Shown: positions 1 through 9,343 of the stretch, piece by piece
How the letters are laid out: each line of letters starts with the position of its first letter
How positions within the stretch are numbered: position 1 is the stretch's first letter
Assembly: GCF_019703855.1 (NCBI RefSeq)
Contig: NZ_AP024086.1
Location: 3,740,501-3,804,500, forward strand
Source of the DNA: Desulfomarina profundi
GTDB taxonomy: Bacteria > Desulfobacterota > Desulfobulbia > Desulfobulbales > Desulfocapsaceae
Reading direction: 5' to 3'
DNA: 64,000 nucleotides
Notes under the pieces: generated by a model
Told to the model about the DNA's origin: nothing
The model's database searches: none
Seen by the model: only the letters and a program-made list of their open reading frames with translations
Translations under genes and position numbers: made by a program

Positions 1-1
1 G

Positions 2-1199
2 GTCCCCTTGCATCTGGCTCCGGACGGTGATGAGGAGCGCGTCAGCACAGGTATTGAAGAGCTTGACAGGGTTCTTGGGGAGGGATAGTTCCCGGTGGTG
101 TGGTTCTTATCGGGGGAGAACCGGGGATTGGAAAATCGACCCTTCTTCTTCATCTGCTGGCTTCCATTGCCGATGAGAAGAGGAAAGTACTCTATGTTTC
201 AGGTGAAGAGTCGTCCCGTCAGATAAAAATGCGGGCACGACGCCTGGATGCCATTCACCCCATGGAGTTTCTGGCAACGGAAAACGGGGTGGAAAATATC
301 GTTGCCATGGCAACCACCATGAAGCCGGGACTTCTGGCTGTTGATTCAATACAGACCCTTACCTGTTCTGAGATATCCTCTTCTCCAGGTTCGGTTACCC
401 AGGTCAGGGAGTCGGCTTACCGGCTCCTTGAGTTGGCAAAAAAAGAGAACATTCCTGTGGTGCTCGTGGGGCACGTGACCAAGGACGGAGCCATTGCCGG
501 GCCAAAAGTTCTGGAGCATATGGTTGATACGGTTCTCTATTTTGAGGGGGATCGCAGTCATGCTTTTCGTATTCTGAGAACAGTCAAGAACCGTTTCGGC
601 TCAACCAATGAAATTGGGGTTTTTGAGATGAAGGAAGAGGGACTGGTACAGGTGAAGAATCCTTCGGAGATTTTTCTTGCGGAGCGTCCCCTGGATGAAC
701 CCGGTTCCGTGGTACTGCCGAGTGTGGAGGGAACCAGGCCGATCCTGGTGGAGGTCCAGGCACTGGTCAGTCCGACTAATCTTGGAACGGCCAGAAGGAC
801 GGCAATCGGGGCCGACCCCAGAGGCTTTCACTGCTCTGTGCTGTGTTGGAAAAGAAGGCGGGACTCGACATGTATGGCCATGATATATTTCTCAATATTG
901 CAGGAGGAATGCGCATTGATGAACCAGCCCTTGACCTGGGGGTAATCTGTGCCCTGGCCTCAAGCCTGATGGAAAAGCCGATCCCTTCGGCTACCGTGGT
1001 TTGTGGTGAGGTCGGACTTGCCGGGGAGATCAGGGCGATAGGTCATGTTGATATCCGGGTGAAGGAGGCGGAACGGCTGGGATTTACCCGGTTTATACTG
1101 CCGAAAAGCAACAGGGAAAGAATGAGCTGGAAACCGCAGATAAGACTGGTGGGGGTTTCCACGCTTCAGGAACTGCTTGAAATAATATTTGTTGAATGA
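2..1199 (+). CDS. radA: DNA repair protein RadA/Sms, 5' end outside the window, two frameshifts
   Basis: RecA-like branch-migration ATPase acting in recombinational repair. The window opens inside the gene, after the N-terminal zinc finger. Visible in order are the STGIEELDRVLG segment, Walker A GGEPGIGKST, the KNRFGSTNE RadA signature and the C-terminal Lon-protease-like domain (YGHDIFLNIAGG, LDLGV). The frame breaks twice. At 77-80 (GGGG) one missing G turns GGGIVPGG into a stop. At 816-819 (CCCC) one missing C separates RRTAIGADP from QRLSLLCAVLEKK. Adding one base at each site gives one continuous reading frame of 400 codons from base 2 to the TGA. I read both as sequencing errors. Family assignment is near certain. 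Confidence 0.93.
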
Positions 1200-1235
1200 C
1201 CTGAAATAGTTATAGAGTAAACAAAGGAGCATATA

Positions 1236-1346
1236 ATGTCAGACATGCATCATGAGCACGAAGAGGATAACAGCATCAATGTGAAGGTGGCGATTTTTTT
1301 TGTGGCGGTAATTGCAGTGATTTTCTTTCTTGGCGTGATCAACTGA
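1236..1346 (+). CDS. 36-residue single-span membrane peptide
   Basis: Short gene of unknown function. It has a good ribosome binding site (AAAGGAG, about 6 bases before the ATG) and encodes an acidic, histidine-rich N-terminus (MSDMHHEHEEDN) followed by one hydrophobic helix (VAIFFVAVIAVIFFLGVI) ending at the stop. It lies 36 bases after radA and 36 bases before the cyclase-like gene, same strand, so it may be co-transcribed. The His/Asp/Glu N-terminus could bind metal, but that is a guess. Size and composition fit a small inner-membrane protein; no family recognised. Confidence 0.6.
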   Translation: MSDMHHEHEEDNSINVKVAIFFVAVIAVIFFLGVIN

Positions 1347-1382
1347 TGCCCTGGGGAGACTGCAGATCAAAAGAACCGGTGG

Positions 1383-2681
1383 ATGTGGCAAATGATTGAG
1401 TGCCCGGACGAGAGGGAAGTTGTCATTCTCATGACCGATATGGTCAAGTATTCCTGGACCACCTCCGCCATGAGTCCCGGGGAAATTAAGGATTTTTTGA
1501 TCGAGTATCACACAGCAATCCATGACCTGGTTGACCATGAAACCAACGGTCCCCTGGAAATTGAGCCATCCGCCGGAGACGGCTCCCTGATTATTTTTGA
1601 GAAACGGTCCGGAGAGGGAAAGTCGGGTGTATGCTGTCGTGCCCTGAAAACTGCAGTTAAAATTGCTGAGGCGGTGGCTGACGGCCGACTTCAACCCACA
1701 CGCATGGGAATATTGCTTGGGGATATAACGTCCGCCAGGTTGGGTTCCAGGGTCGTAAAATTTGGATCCAGTTTTGCGGTGGCAAACAGGCTTGAGGAGT
1801 TGTGCGGATACTTCGGCACGGACCTGCTTATGGACCGGGAAGTGGCGAGATACCAGAAAGGATACGATGATTCTCTGCTGATCATGGCAAAGGTCAGTCT
1901 CACAAGTGTCCTCCATCCGATGAACATCTTTACGCTCTGTCTTCCCGGTATCCAGAATTATCCTGCCGGAGTGGACAGGATCCGGTTGCTTCGTTTTATT
2001 GCCATGAAAAATGAGGCCATGGAGTTCTTCACCGGTGATCTGCAAAAAGGGATAGAGCCTGACTTTCCAAGAGTGAGGGAAATGTTGATGGAGGCCCAGA
2101 ATTATTTTCTGGACCTGACAGGACGAGCTGATATCGGGACAGAACGTATTTTGGAATATATCCGTGAGTACCCTTTTCCTGCTGAAGATTTTGATCGTTG
2201 TGGAATGAAGCTGATGGAAAAGAGCAGAGACTCCCTGGGGGAGCGTATTTTTCATCTGTCGAAACAGTTGCTCAAGGCCATTAATCCCCAATATTATCAT
2301 GCTCTTGTTGTTGACACGAAATGGGAAAAATACTTCCGCCTTGAGTGGCGTAGAAAAGGGGAAACGGTTATCGAGGTGGACAGTGCCCCGGATGGTGTAT
2401 ATTACCTGGATAGTGGTGTTGCTGAAACCGTTGACAGGGACGGCAACTGGCTTGCCACAATTGAGGCCGGGACCATTTTTGGTGAAATGGCGTATTTCGG
2501 CAGGGAGCTGAAACGGACGGCAACGGTTATCGCCAAAACTGATCTGGTTCTCCGTAGAATATCTACGGCTGATTTGGAAAAATTGCCTGTTATTGTAAAT
2601 ATTTTTGAAACAATAGCACTTTCAAGAAAAAAAGAGATCCTGGCCAACGAAAAACGGGCCGCATCCCTGCCCCGACAGTGA
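1383..2681 (+). CDS. Class III nucleotide cyclase-like domain fused to cNMP-binding domain
   Basis: 432 residues. The N-terminal ~190 residues resemble class III adenylate/guanylate cyclases: LMTDMVKYS carries the first metal aspartate and SAGDGSLIIF the second. The segment where active enzymes have Asn and Arg (usual VNxAARLE) reads SSFAVANRLEEL, keeping the Arg but not the usual Asn position, so catalysis is uncertain. After a helical linker, residues ~325-425 form a cyclic-nucleotide-binding domain (DGVYYLDSG, GTIFGEMAYFG with the phosphate-binding-cassette pattern). A cyclase-like domain joined to a cNMP sensor in one cytosolic protein suggests self-sensing or a degenerate cyclase acting as regulator. 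ATG chosen; the reading frame does not extend into recognisable sequence upstream. Confidence 0.75.
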   Translation: MWQMIECPDEREVVILMTDMVKYSWTTSAMSPGEIKDFLIEYHTAIHDLVDHETNGPLEIEPSAGDGSLIIFEKRSGEGKSGVCCRALKTAVKIAEAVADGRLQPTRMGILLGDITSARLGSRVVKFGSSFAVANRLEELCGYFGTDLLMDREVARYQKGYDDSLLIMAKVSLTSVLHPMNIFTLCLPGIQNYPAGVDRIRLLRFIAMKNEAMEFFTGDLQKGIEPDFPRVREMLMEAQNYFLDLTGRADIGTERILEYIREYPFPAEDFDRCGMKLMEKSRDSLGERIFHLSKQLLKAINPQYYHALVVDTKWEKYFRLEWRRKGETVIEVDSAPDGVYYLDSGVAETVDRDGNWLATIEAGTIFGEMAYFGRELKRTATVIAKTDLVLRRISTADLEKLPVIVNIFETIALSRKKEILANEKRAASLPRQ

Positions 2682-2726
2682 ACTGCCTGGGCGGGATACG
2701 GCGGTTTCTTCTTTCAGTAGCAGGTT

Positions 2727-4178
2727 TTATTTCTTTGAGAGAACAACATATCTGCTGTAGTCTCCAGCCCTTATCCGGAGAAGTATCCTTTTGGTGCTGG
2801 ATGATTTTTTCAGAGCAGCACGGAGTTCTTTGAGGTTGCTGACTCTTGTTCTGTTGACTTCTTCTATGAGATAGCCGGGTTTCAGGCCTTCCAAAGCTGC
2901 CGGACTGTCTGGTTTGACATCACTGATGACGACACCGGCATCTTTCTGATATCCGAATCTTTCAGCAAGTTCGGGAGTAAGATTCTGGAGGCCGAGACCA
3001 AAATCCTTCAGGATATTTGCTGTACCCGGTAACCCTTTTCGTCCGAAATCAGATGGTTGCTCCCCAATGGTGACTTTGATTTTTTTCTCCTTGCCGTCAC
3101 GTATGACCAGGAGTGTTGCTTTACTGTCAGGGGAAATAAGTGCAACCTTGTTTCTGAGTTCGGCAACGTTTTTGAGAGTTTTACCATTTAAGCGAAGAAT
3201 GACATCCCCCTGTTCCAGGCCTGCCTTGTCTGCCGGAGAGTCTTTTTGTACCTCGCTGACCAGGATTCCTTTGCTGTCATCCAGGCCAAAGGATTCTGCA
3301 AGTTCCTCGTTGATATCCTGAATAACAACACCCAGCCATCCACGGGTGACCTTTCCTTCTGTCTGCAGCTGTTTTTCTATGGATTTTGCCATATTAATCG
3401 GGATGGCAAAACCGATTCCCATGTAACCGCCCGTTTTTGAAAAAAGCGCGGTATTGATACCAACAACTTCACCCTGTCCGTTGATCAGCGGACCACCGCT
3501 GTTTCCCGGATTGATGGCGGCATCGGTCTGGATGAAATTCTCATAGTCGTTTATCCTGACATTGGATCGTCCCTTGGCACTGACAACTCCTGCTGTCACG
3601 GTCTGGCTGAGGCCAAACGGATTACCGATTGCGATGACCCATTCCCCGACTTCAAGTTTATCAGAGTCTCCCAAGGGAAGAACCGGCAGGTTTTCTGCAC
3701 CGTCTATTTTAACAAGAGCCACATCGGAAAGAGGGTCGGTTCCAACCAGTTTTGCTTCAAACTCTCTGTTATCAGACAGTACGACCTTGATATCATCAGC
3801 GTCTTCAATAACATGATTGTTGGTCAGGATAAGACCGTCTTTGCTGATCAGAAATCCTGAACCCTGGCCCCGCTGTTTGAATTCCTTCTGTCTGGGATGC
3901 TGCTGGCGATAGTAAGGTCCGAAAAATTGCTCAAAAAATGGATTATTGAAGAATTCTTCAGGTACAGGACTTCCGGCCCTGGCTTTGGTTGTCTTCTCCA
4001 CTTTAATGTGGACAACGGCGGGTTTTGCCTTCTTGACCACGCTCACAAACATTTTTGATGTGGCTGGTGCCATTGTGGCAAGGGCATTTGTGGTCTGCAG
4101 GGTTGCGGCCACTGCAAGACAGAATGCAAACAGCAGGGCTATGGCCCTGTGCTGCGATTTCAGAACGGATGTTTTCAT
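2727..4178 (-). CDS. degP: Periplasmic HtrA/DegP-type serine protease with two PDZ domains
   Basis: 483 residues. N-terminal signal peptide (hydrophobic ALLFAFCLAVAATL). Trypsin-like domain with the catalytic triad visible: His in NNHVIEDAD, Asp in DPLSDVALVKI, Ser in NPGNSGGPLING. Two PDZ domains follow (GWLGVVIQDI... and the GLGLQNLTPELAERFG... repeat), the usual DegP/DegQ/MucD layout and length. It degrades or refolds misfolded envelope proteins. The gene converges on the cyclase-like gene (45-base gap) and is probably monocistronic. Which of DegP, DegQ or MucD it matches cannot be settled here. Confidence 0.95.
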   Translation of the reverse strand: MKTSVLKSQHRAIALLFAFCLAVAATLQTTNALATMAPATSKMFVSVVKKAKPAVVHIKVEKTTKARAGSPVPEEFFNNPFFEQFFGPYYRQQHPRQKEFKQRGQGSGFLISKDGLILTNNHVIEDADDIKVVLSDNREFEAKLVGTDPLSDVALVKIDGAENLPVLPLGDSDKLEVGEWVIAIGNPFGLSQTVTAGVVSAKGRSNVRINDYENFIQTDAAINPGNSGGPLINGQGEVVGINTALFSKTGGYMGIGFAIPINMAKSIEKQLQTEGKVTRGWLGVVIQDINEELAESFGLDDSKGILVSEVQKDSPADKAGLEQGDVILRLNGKTLKNVAELRNKVALISPDSKATLLVIRDGKEKKIKVTIGEQPSDFGRKGLPGTANILKDFGLGLQNLTPELAERFGYQKDAGVVISDVKPDSPAALEGLKPGYLIEEVNRTRVSNLKELRAALKKSSSTKRILLRIRAGDYSRYVVLSKK

Positions 4179-4370
4179 GGATAGTCTCCTTAATATGATT
4201 ATTTGTCAGAAAATCCCTCTGTTGGGGCATAAACAGCTGAGCCAATTTTATCGTTACATACAAAAGGAATTGTAAATCCAAAGAAAACAACGTCAAGAAA
4301 GATTACTGAAATGTAATAATGGGAAGAGTGAAAGAAAAAGACACCGGAACTGCAGCAGAGCAGTTTCGGG

Positions 4371-4478
4371 TAACAGGTCACAGGGTACCGAATCTTTCCG
4401 CGATCAGCCCGGCTTACGTATGACTAATACGGTGCGCCGGGCTGCTTGCGAAAATCTCCGGCAGACTGTAACCTGTTA
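4371..4478. repeat. 108-bp inverted-repeat element (family C), full copy
   Basis: Ends are inverted: TAACAGGTCACAG at the left and CTGTAACCTGTTA at the right. Inside, CAGCCCGGC and GCCGGGCTG form a second stem around a loop containing TACGTATGACTAATAC. A related sequence lies at 59116-59190 where both arms of the inner stem have changed together. It occupies most of the 375-base gap between degP and the DAHP synthase gene; the rest of that gap (4179-4370, 4479-4553) shows no gene, only a CCTGTGATCAGTTAC motif near 4513. Confidence 0.65.
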
Positions 4479-4553
4479 TAAATACGATGATTAATACAGC
4501 GATGTTGCCAGTCCTGTGATCAGTTACAGTTTCGGTGGTGATGGACTATATGA

Positions 4554-5902
4554 TCAGCTTCGGATCATATCGGCGATTTGAAAGGCAACCTCCAGGCTCT
4601 GTTCCGCATTCAGTCGCGGATCGCAGGTCGTAAGATAATTGCTTGCCAGTTCTTCATCGACAATATTATGGGCGCCTCCCGTGCACTCCGTGACATCGTT
4701 GCCGGTCATTTCAAAATGCACTCCTCCCGGAATTGTGCCTTCTGACCAGTGAATCTCAAAAAAACAGGTTATCTCGGAAAGGATATCGTTGAAGTTTCTT
4801 GTCTTGTGCCCGGAGGTGGCCGTGTAAGTATTGGCGTGCATCGGATCACAGCTCCAGACGATATTAAACCCTTCTTTTTTCATTTCCCGGAGCAGGGGGG
4901 GGAGAACTTTTTCAATTTTTTTCACGCCAAGCCGGCTTATAAGAGTGATACGGCCTGCCTCATTGTCCGGGTTCAGGATTTCAATCAATTTTTTGACATC
5001 GTTCACATCGTGGGTTGGTCCGATTTTTATGCCGATGGGATTATGCACACCCCGTAAAAATTCCACATGTGCCCCGTCAACCTGTCTGGTCCGTTCTCCT
5101 ATCCACAACATATGCGCAGAGCAGTCATACCAGTCTCCGGTAATGGAATCTTTCCTGGTAAGGGCCTCCTCGTACTGGAGAAGGAGGGCTTCATGGGAGG
5201 TGAACAGCTGGGTCTGGTTGATCTGAGGGGTATCAGAGGAAATGCCGATTGTTTCCATGAAACGGATAGCCTGATCAATCTGTTTGGCCAAACGATCATA
5301 GGATCGTCCCATTGGGGAGTGGGCGACAAATTCCTGGTTCCAGGCTGTTACCCGGCGCAGGGAGCCGAATCCACCCCTGGTGAAGGCCCGGAGCAGGTTG
5401 AGGGTGGAGGCAGCCATGTTGTACCCTTTCAGCATATACTTGGGGTTGGGGTCCGGCTTTTTTCGTCAAATGCCGCCTCATTTACCATGTCTCCCCTGTA
5501 CGACGGCAGGGTGATACCGTCAGCTGTTTCAGTGTCTGAAGAGCGGGGTTTGGCAAACTGCCCTGCAATTCTGCCCACCTTAATGACCGGCTTTCCGCCG
5601 GCATAAGTGAGAACTACCGCCATCTGCAGCAGTATTTTCAGGGTTTCCCTGATATTGGGTGCTGTTACGTTGGAAAAATTTTCAGAACAGTCGCCACCCT
5701 GTAACAGAAAAGCATCGCCGGTTACGGCTTTTGCCAGAGATTCCTTAAGGGAGCGGATTTCACCGGCAAAAACCAGAGGGGGGAGAAGAGAGAGTGTTTC
5801 CAGTACGTTATCGACTTTTTTCAGATCGGGCCAGGTGGGTTGCTGAAGAGCTGTGTAGGTCTGCCAGCTTGATTTTGTCCAGTTGTTCTGCGTAGGTGTC
5901 AT
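4554..5902 (-). CDS. aroG: 3-deoxy-7-phosphoheptulonate synthase, class II (frameshifted)
   Basis: Plant/Mycobacterium-type DAHP synthase, first step of the shikimate pathway (phosphoenolpyruvate + erythrose 4-phosphate). Family hallmarks in order: GGDCSENF, VGRIAGQFAKPRS, SHEALLLQYEEALTR, GERTRQVDGAHVEFLRG, NPIGIKIGP, WSCDPMHANT, GGVHFEMTGNDVTECTGG, DPRLNAEQSLE. The frame breaks near 5442-5451 within the RTPNPKYMLKGYN segment, where the minus strand reads ACCCCAACCCCAAG; one extra C restores 449 residues, the normal class II length. No leader peptide or attenuator noticed. Confidence 0.93.
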
Positions 5903-6032
5903 GCGTTTTGTCCTTCTTTTTTACCTGAAAATCCTGCCACGGTAGGTTGTTTTGCCGCAGTTGGATCTTCATTTGTTTTTATGGCTGATACATACAGTTC
6001 AGCCAAGCAGGTTTATCCGTATCCGACTATGA

Positions 6033-6575
6033 TTAAAAACAACACCTTTCCAGATCAAAGGCGTTGAGGATTCTCAGTTCTCTTTCTTTTTGTATTGCAG
6101 TAGGTGGTGAAAGAAACTCCAGTTTTTCTATCAGTTTTCCTGCAGAGTTATAGTCCGGAATTGATTCCAGGCCATGGGCGAGGATTTTGCTGCTTCTGGT
6201 ATCCAGTAGTTCCGCGTCTCTGCCGTTTGTCACCACAGCCAGTGGAATTCGGTACTCCGGGTTGAGAATTCTCGCGGCTGCAATTGCTGATCGTTCCCGG
6301 GAAACAAGGGAGCCGGGACCATAACGAATGATCATAAATTCCCTGTTTTTCCTTGAAACGCTCAGTTCAATGGTAGATGTAACAAAATTAGAGGTAAAAA
6401 GTGATTCAATTTTTCTCCTGGGTTGCAGATTTTCTTTTTTGTACCCCTTTTCCTCCACCATCATCCTGCTGAGAGACTGGCGAATACGTTCATCATCCGT
6501 ATCAGTCAGTTCTTCTCCTGTGATGTAATCTTTTAAAGTCCCGTAAATAAGGTGATGGGGTTTGGGTGTTTTCAT
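6033..6575 (-). CDS. HsdR N-terminal-like (PD-(D/E)XK-fold) single-domain protein
   Basis: 180 residues resembling the stand-alone 'type I restriction enzyme R protein N-terminal domain' family. Visible: YTLxD-like start (LIYGTLKDYITGEEL), and nuclease-fold strands SFVTSTIELSVSRKNREFMIIRYGPGSLVSRERSAIAAARIL-type order with the later strand PLAVVTNGRDAELLDTRSSK. The usual catalytic ExK is not obvious (MIIRYGPGS), so nuclease activity is doubtful. No restriction partners (HsdM/HsdS) are adjacent, so a complete type I system is not indicated. It lies between the DAHP synthase gene and the TolC-like gene on the same strand. Confidence 0.6.
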   Translation of the reverse strand: MKTPKPHHLIYGTLKDYITGEELTDTDDERIRQSLSRMMVEEKGYKKENLQPRRKIESLFTSNFVTSTIELSVSRKNREFMIIRYGPGSLVSRERSAIAAARILNPEYRIPLAVVTNGRDAELLDTRSSKILAHGLESIPDYNSAGKLIEKLEFLSPPTAIQKERELRILNAFDLERCCF

Positions 6576-6618
6576 TGTGTTTGGGTTATGTATTGGCTGC
6601 CTGCGCTGGGAGGGGAAG

Positions 6619-7962
6619 TTATTTCAGGATCTTTTTCAGTTCAAGCGCCGGTTCAGGGGTGGTTCCGGTTGCCCTTTCAATTCCGGCCAGGGCTGTCAGG
6701 TAGGAGAAATATGTTCCTATCAGGTCTGACTGACTTCTGGTCAGACTCAGTTGGGCATCATTGAATTCAATCATGTCCCCGAGACCTGCCTTGTATCTTC
6801 CCTCGGCCAAATCCAGATTCTTTTCCGCCAGTTTTACCGCCATGTCGGCAATTTTTATTCCATCCCGATGTTCTCTTGCCCTGAGAAAAGTGTCGGTAAC
6901 ATCCTGTGTAACAGCCAGTTCCAGCTCATTTTTCCGGCCGTTTATTTCCAGCATTTTACTTCTGGCCTCTGCCAGTTTTCCTTCCGTTTCAAAACCGGAA
7001 AAAATTTCCCAGGTAAGACCTGCTCCAATTCGCCACTGGTCATGAAATGATTGAAGATCGGTTTCGTAGTCTTCATATGATGCTGTTGCCGAGAGTGTGG
7101 GCCAGTACTCTGCTTTTATCTGTTTTATCACCGCGCCGGCTGCTTTCAACTGCTGTGTCACCTGCTGAAGTTCAGGTCGTTTTTTTCTGGCGGTTTTCAG
7201 AAGAGACTCCAGTGGAGGAGACAGTTCCGGCAGGGTTTTAATCATGTCGGTCAGTGGAAGAACGGCTGTTTTGGGTATATCTTTTTGTCCTTTGAGAGAA
7301 ATCCCTGTCACCTGTTCTAGCTTTGTCCGGGCAATTTGAGCATTGGAACGGGCCCTGAGCAGATCCAGTCGAGCATTGGCCAGTTCCAGTTCTGCGTTTG
7401 TTATATCAATTCTGGTCCTCACTCCTGCTTCAAAATATTTTTGAGCACGATACAGGTGTCTTTGATAGGTGGCTACGGACTGCTCAGCTACGGATATCAG
7501 ATGGATTTTTTCCAGGAGAGAATAATATGCCTGTTTTACCTGAAAAACAATTGCGTGACCTGTTTGTTTAAGGTTGAATCCGGCAGCATCGAGGTTGTGC
7601 CTGACTGAATCTATACGCCCCCTGGTTTTGCCGAAATCATAAAGAAGTTGTGTGCCATTGATATTTACATTGATCACCGTATCTTCATCTTCCGGGACAA
7701 GGTCCTGGATGTGTGTATAGGTGCTTCCCGCTCCAGTACTGACCCTGGGCAGGTAGCCGGCCTGGCTGGTGGTCAGCTGGCCTCTGGCCTGGTTGATTTG
7801 CTGCCTGGCTATTTCCATCCGGGGGTTGTGGGTCAGGGCGAGGGAAATGAGTTCCTGCAGATCGCCATTGGCTGCTCGTGCAAATTGTGTGGGAAGTATG
7901 AAAAAAAGCACAAAAAGAAGGAACAGGCTGAAGAGGCTGTTTTGTTTCATCGGGTGAGTCAT
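6619..7962 (-). CDS. TolC-family outer membrane efflux channel
   Basis: About 447 residues from the chosen ATG. Signal peptide SLFSLFLLFVLFFILP...ARA, then the two-fold repeated coiled-coil/beta layout of outer-membrane efflux proteins (LALTHNPRMEIARQQ, the repeat ARKKRPELQQV, GLTWEIFSGFETEGKLAEAR, EGRYKAGLGDMIEFNDAQLSLTRSQ). It forms the outer-membrane exit duct of a tripartite pump and is divergent from the adaptor and RND pump genes starting 183 bases away, which it probably serves. The frame extends 29 codons further upstream but the signal peptide argues for a start at 7962 or 7950; neither has a strong ribosome binding site. Confidence 0.9.
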   Translation of the reverse strand: MTHPMKQNSLFSLFLLFVLFFILPTQFARAANGDLQELISLALTHNPRMEIARQQINQARGQLTTSQAGYLPRVSTGAGSTYTHIQDLVPEDEDTVINVNINGTQLLYDFGKTRGRIDSVRHNLDAAGFNLKQTGHAIVFQVKQAYYSLLEKIHLISVAEQSVATYQRHLYRAQKYFEAGVRTRIDITNAELELANARLDLLRARSNAQIARTKLEQVTGISLKGQKDIPKTAVLPLTDMIKTLPELSPPLESLLKTARKKRPELQQVTQQLKAAGAVIKQIKAEYWPTLSATASYEDYETDLQSFHDQWRIGAGLTWEIFSGFETEGKLAEARSKMLEINGRKNELELAVTQDVTDTFLRAREHRDGIKIADMAVKLAEKNLDLAEGRYKAGLGDMIEFNDAQLSLTRSQSDLIGTYFSYLTALAGIERATGTTPEPALELKKILK

Positions 7963-8144
7963 CAGGGCTGTTGTTTTCAGGGAACCTTTTAGTTGACAAA
8001 CAGTAATTAAAGCATTTAGGCTAAATATATTCTTATTATCTCCTACCACAACGATCTGGCTAGGTAAAGTTCTTAATCATGGGTGACAATTGAGTTTTCA
8101 ACAGGAATCATCGCTCTGTTTTTTAATTGAGCAAAGGATCTGTC

Positions 8145-9341
8145 ATGAGAAATAAACTGATCTCTCTGGTGCTGCTGTTCCTTTTTTTTATCACTGCCGG
8201 GTGCAGCAATGACCAGGATAATATTCAATCTGAAAAGAAAGAGAAGAAACCGGAAACTCCTCCACTGCCGGTGGAAGTCATAGTTGTTCAAAAAGAAAAG
8301 GTTCCAATCTGGATAGAATATACTGGAAAAACAAAGGCCAGCCAGGAAGTTGAAGTCCGGGCAAGGGTTGCCGGCAGACTTGAGGCTGCCTTTTTCAACG
8401 AAGGAAATTATGTAGAAAAAGGAAAAAAACTCTTCTCCATTGAAAAAACGACCTATGAGGCGGCTGTCAGCGGAGCGAAGGCGAGACTGGAAGGGGATCA
8501 GGCCTCCATGAAAATGGCAAGGGCTGATGTTGACCGGTATAAACCGCTGGTGGCTGAAGGACTTGCTCCCCGGGTAACTCTGGAACAGCACAGGGTGAGA
8601 GTCATGGAACTGGCTGCAGCCATCAAGGCTGACAGGGCCGCTTTGACAGAGGCGGAGTTAAACCTGCAATATACTGATGTCATTGCGCCGATCTCAGGAA
8701 GGATAGGCCGGATCAACATAGATGTGGGAAATATTGTCGGCTATGGGGATAAGACGCTCCTGACAACCATTATAGCCGACGATCCGATGTATGCTTATTT
8801 CAGCCCCAATGAGGAGCAGTTTCAGTTGGTCAAACAATATCGTTCCAGGGCTGTTCTCGACGCAAGGGTTACCGTACCGGACAGTTTCAGGAAAATGCTT
8901 GACCGTAAGCCGCTGAAAGGTGTGGTGGATTTTAATGACAACAGGGTAGATGGTATGACCGGGACCATCACCATGAGAGCAAAGGTGGATAATCCAGACC
9001 ATGATCTGATGGAGGGTACTTTTGTATATGTTGATCTTTTTGTCACAGACCAGGCGGAGTTTATCATGATACCACCGGGAATTGTCCTGGATGATCAGAG
9101 GGGCAGTTTTGTCTATACAGTGGATGATAAGGGAACCGCAAAGCGTGTTGATATCAGTCGGGGACTTGAAACCAGGAACTATCTTGCGGTAACCGATGGT
9201 TTGAAAGGCGGCGAGAAAGCTATTCTGAGCGGTCTTGCCAAGATTCGTCCCGGTCTCAGGGTTGATCCCACCGATGTGACTGAGAGCAGGGGAGTGATAG
9301 CGATATTGCGGAAGCAGGGAATGATCCCGGAGAAGGAGTAG
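8145..9341 (+). CDS. RND efflux periplasmic adaptor lipoprotein (AcrA/HlyD family)
   Basis: Membrane-fusion protein bridging the inner-membrane pump and the TolC channel. Start at 8145 is backed by AAAGGA six bases upstream. The signal peptide ends in a lipobox (FFITAGC), so it is a lipoprotein. Domains: biotinyl-lipoyl half-motifs (EVRARVAGRLEAAFFNEGNYVEKGKKLFSIE and APISGRIGRINIDVGN) around a coiled-coil hairpin, then beta-barrel and membrane-proximal domains to about residue 398. It is followed 2 bases later by the pump gene. Substrate specificity cannot be read. Confidence 0.93.
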   Translation: MRNKLISLVLLFLFFITAGCSNDQDNIQSEKKEKKPETPPLPVEVIVVQKEKVPIWIEYTGKTKASQEVEVRARVAGRLEAAFFNEGNYVEKGKKLFSIEKTTYEAAVSGAKARLEGDQASMKMARADVDRYKPLVAEGLAPRVTLEQHRVRVMELAAAIKADRAALTEAELNLQYTDVIAPISGRIGRINIDVGNIVGYGDKTLLTTIIADDPMYAYFSPNEEQFQLVKQYRSRAVLDARVTVPDSFRKMLDRKPLKGVVDFNDNRVDGMTGTITMRAKVDNPDHDLMEGTFVYVDLFVTDQAEFIMIPPGIVLDDQRGSFVYTVDDKGTAKRVDISRGLETRNYLAVTDGLKGGEKAILSGLAKIRPGLRVDPTDVTESRGVIAILRKQGMIPEKE

Positions 9342-9343
9342 CC

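Noticed and set aside
6033-6575. Part of a type I restriction system
   Set aside because: Only the HsdR N-terminal-like domain is present, with no helicase part and no hsdM or hsdS nearby; the ExK motif is not evident.
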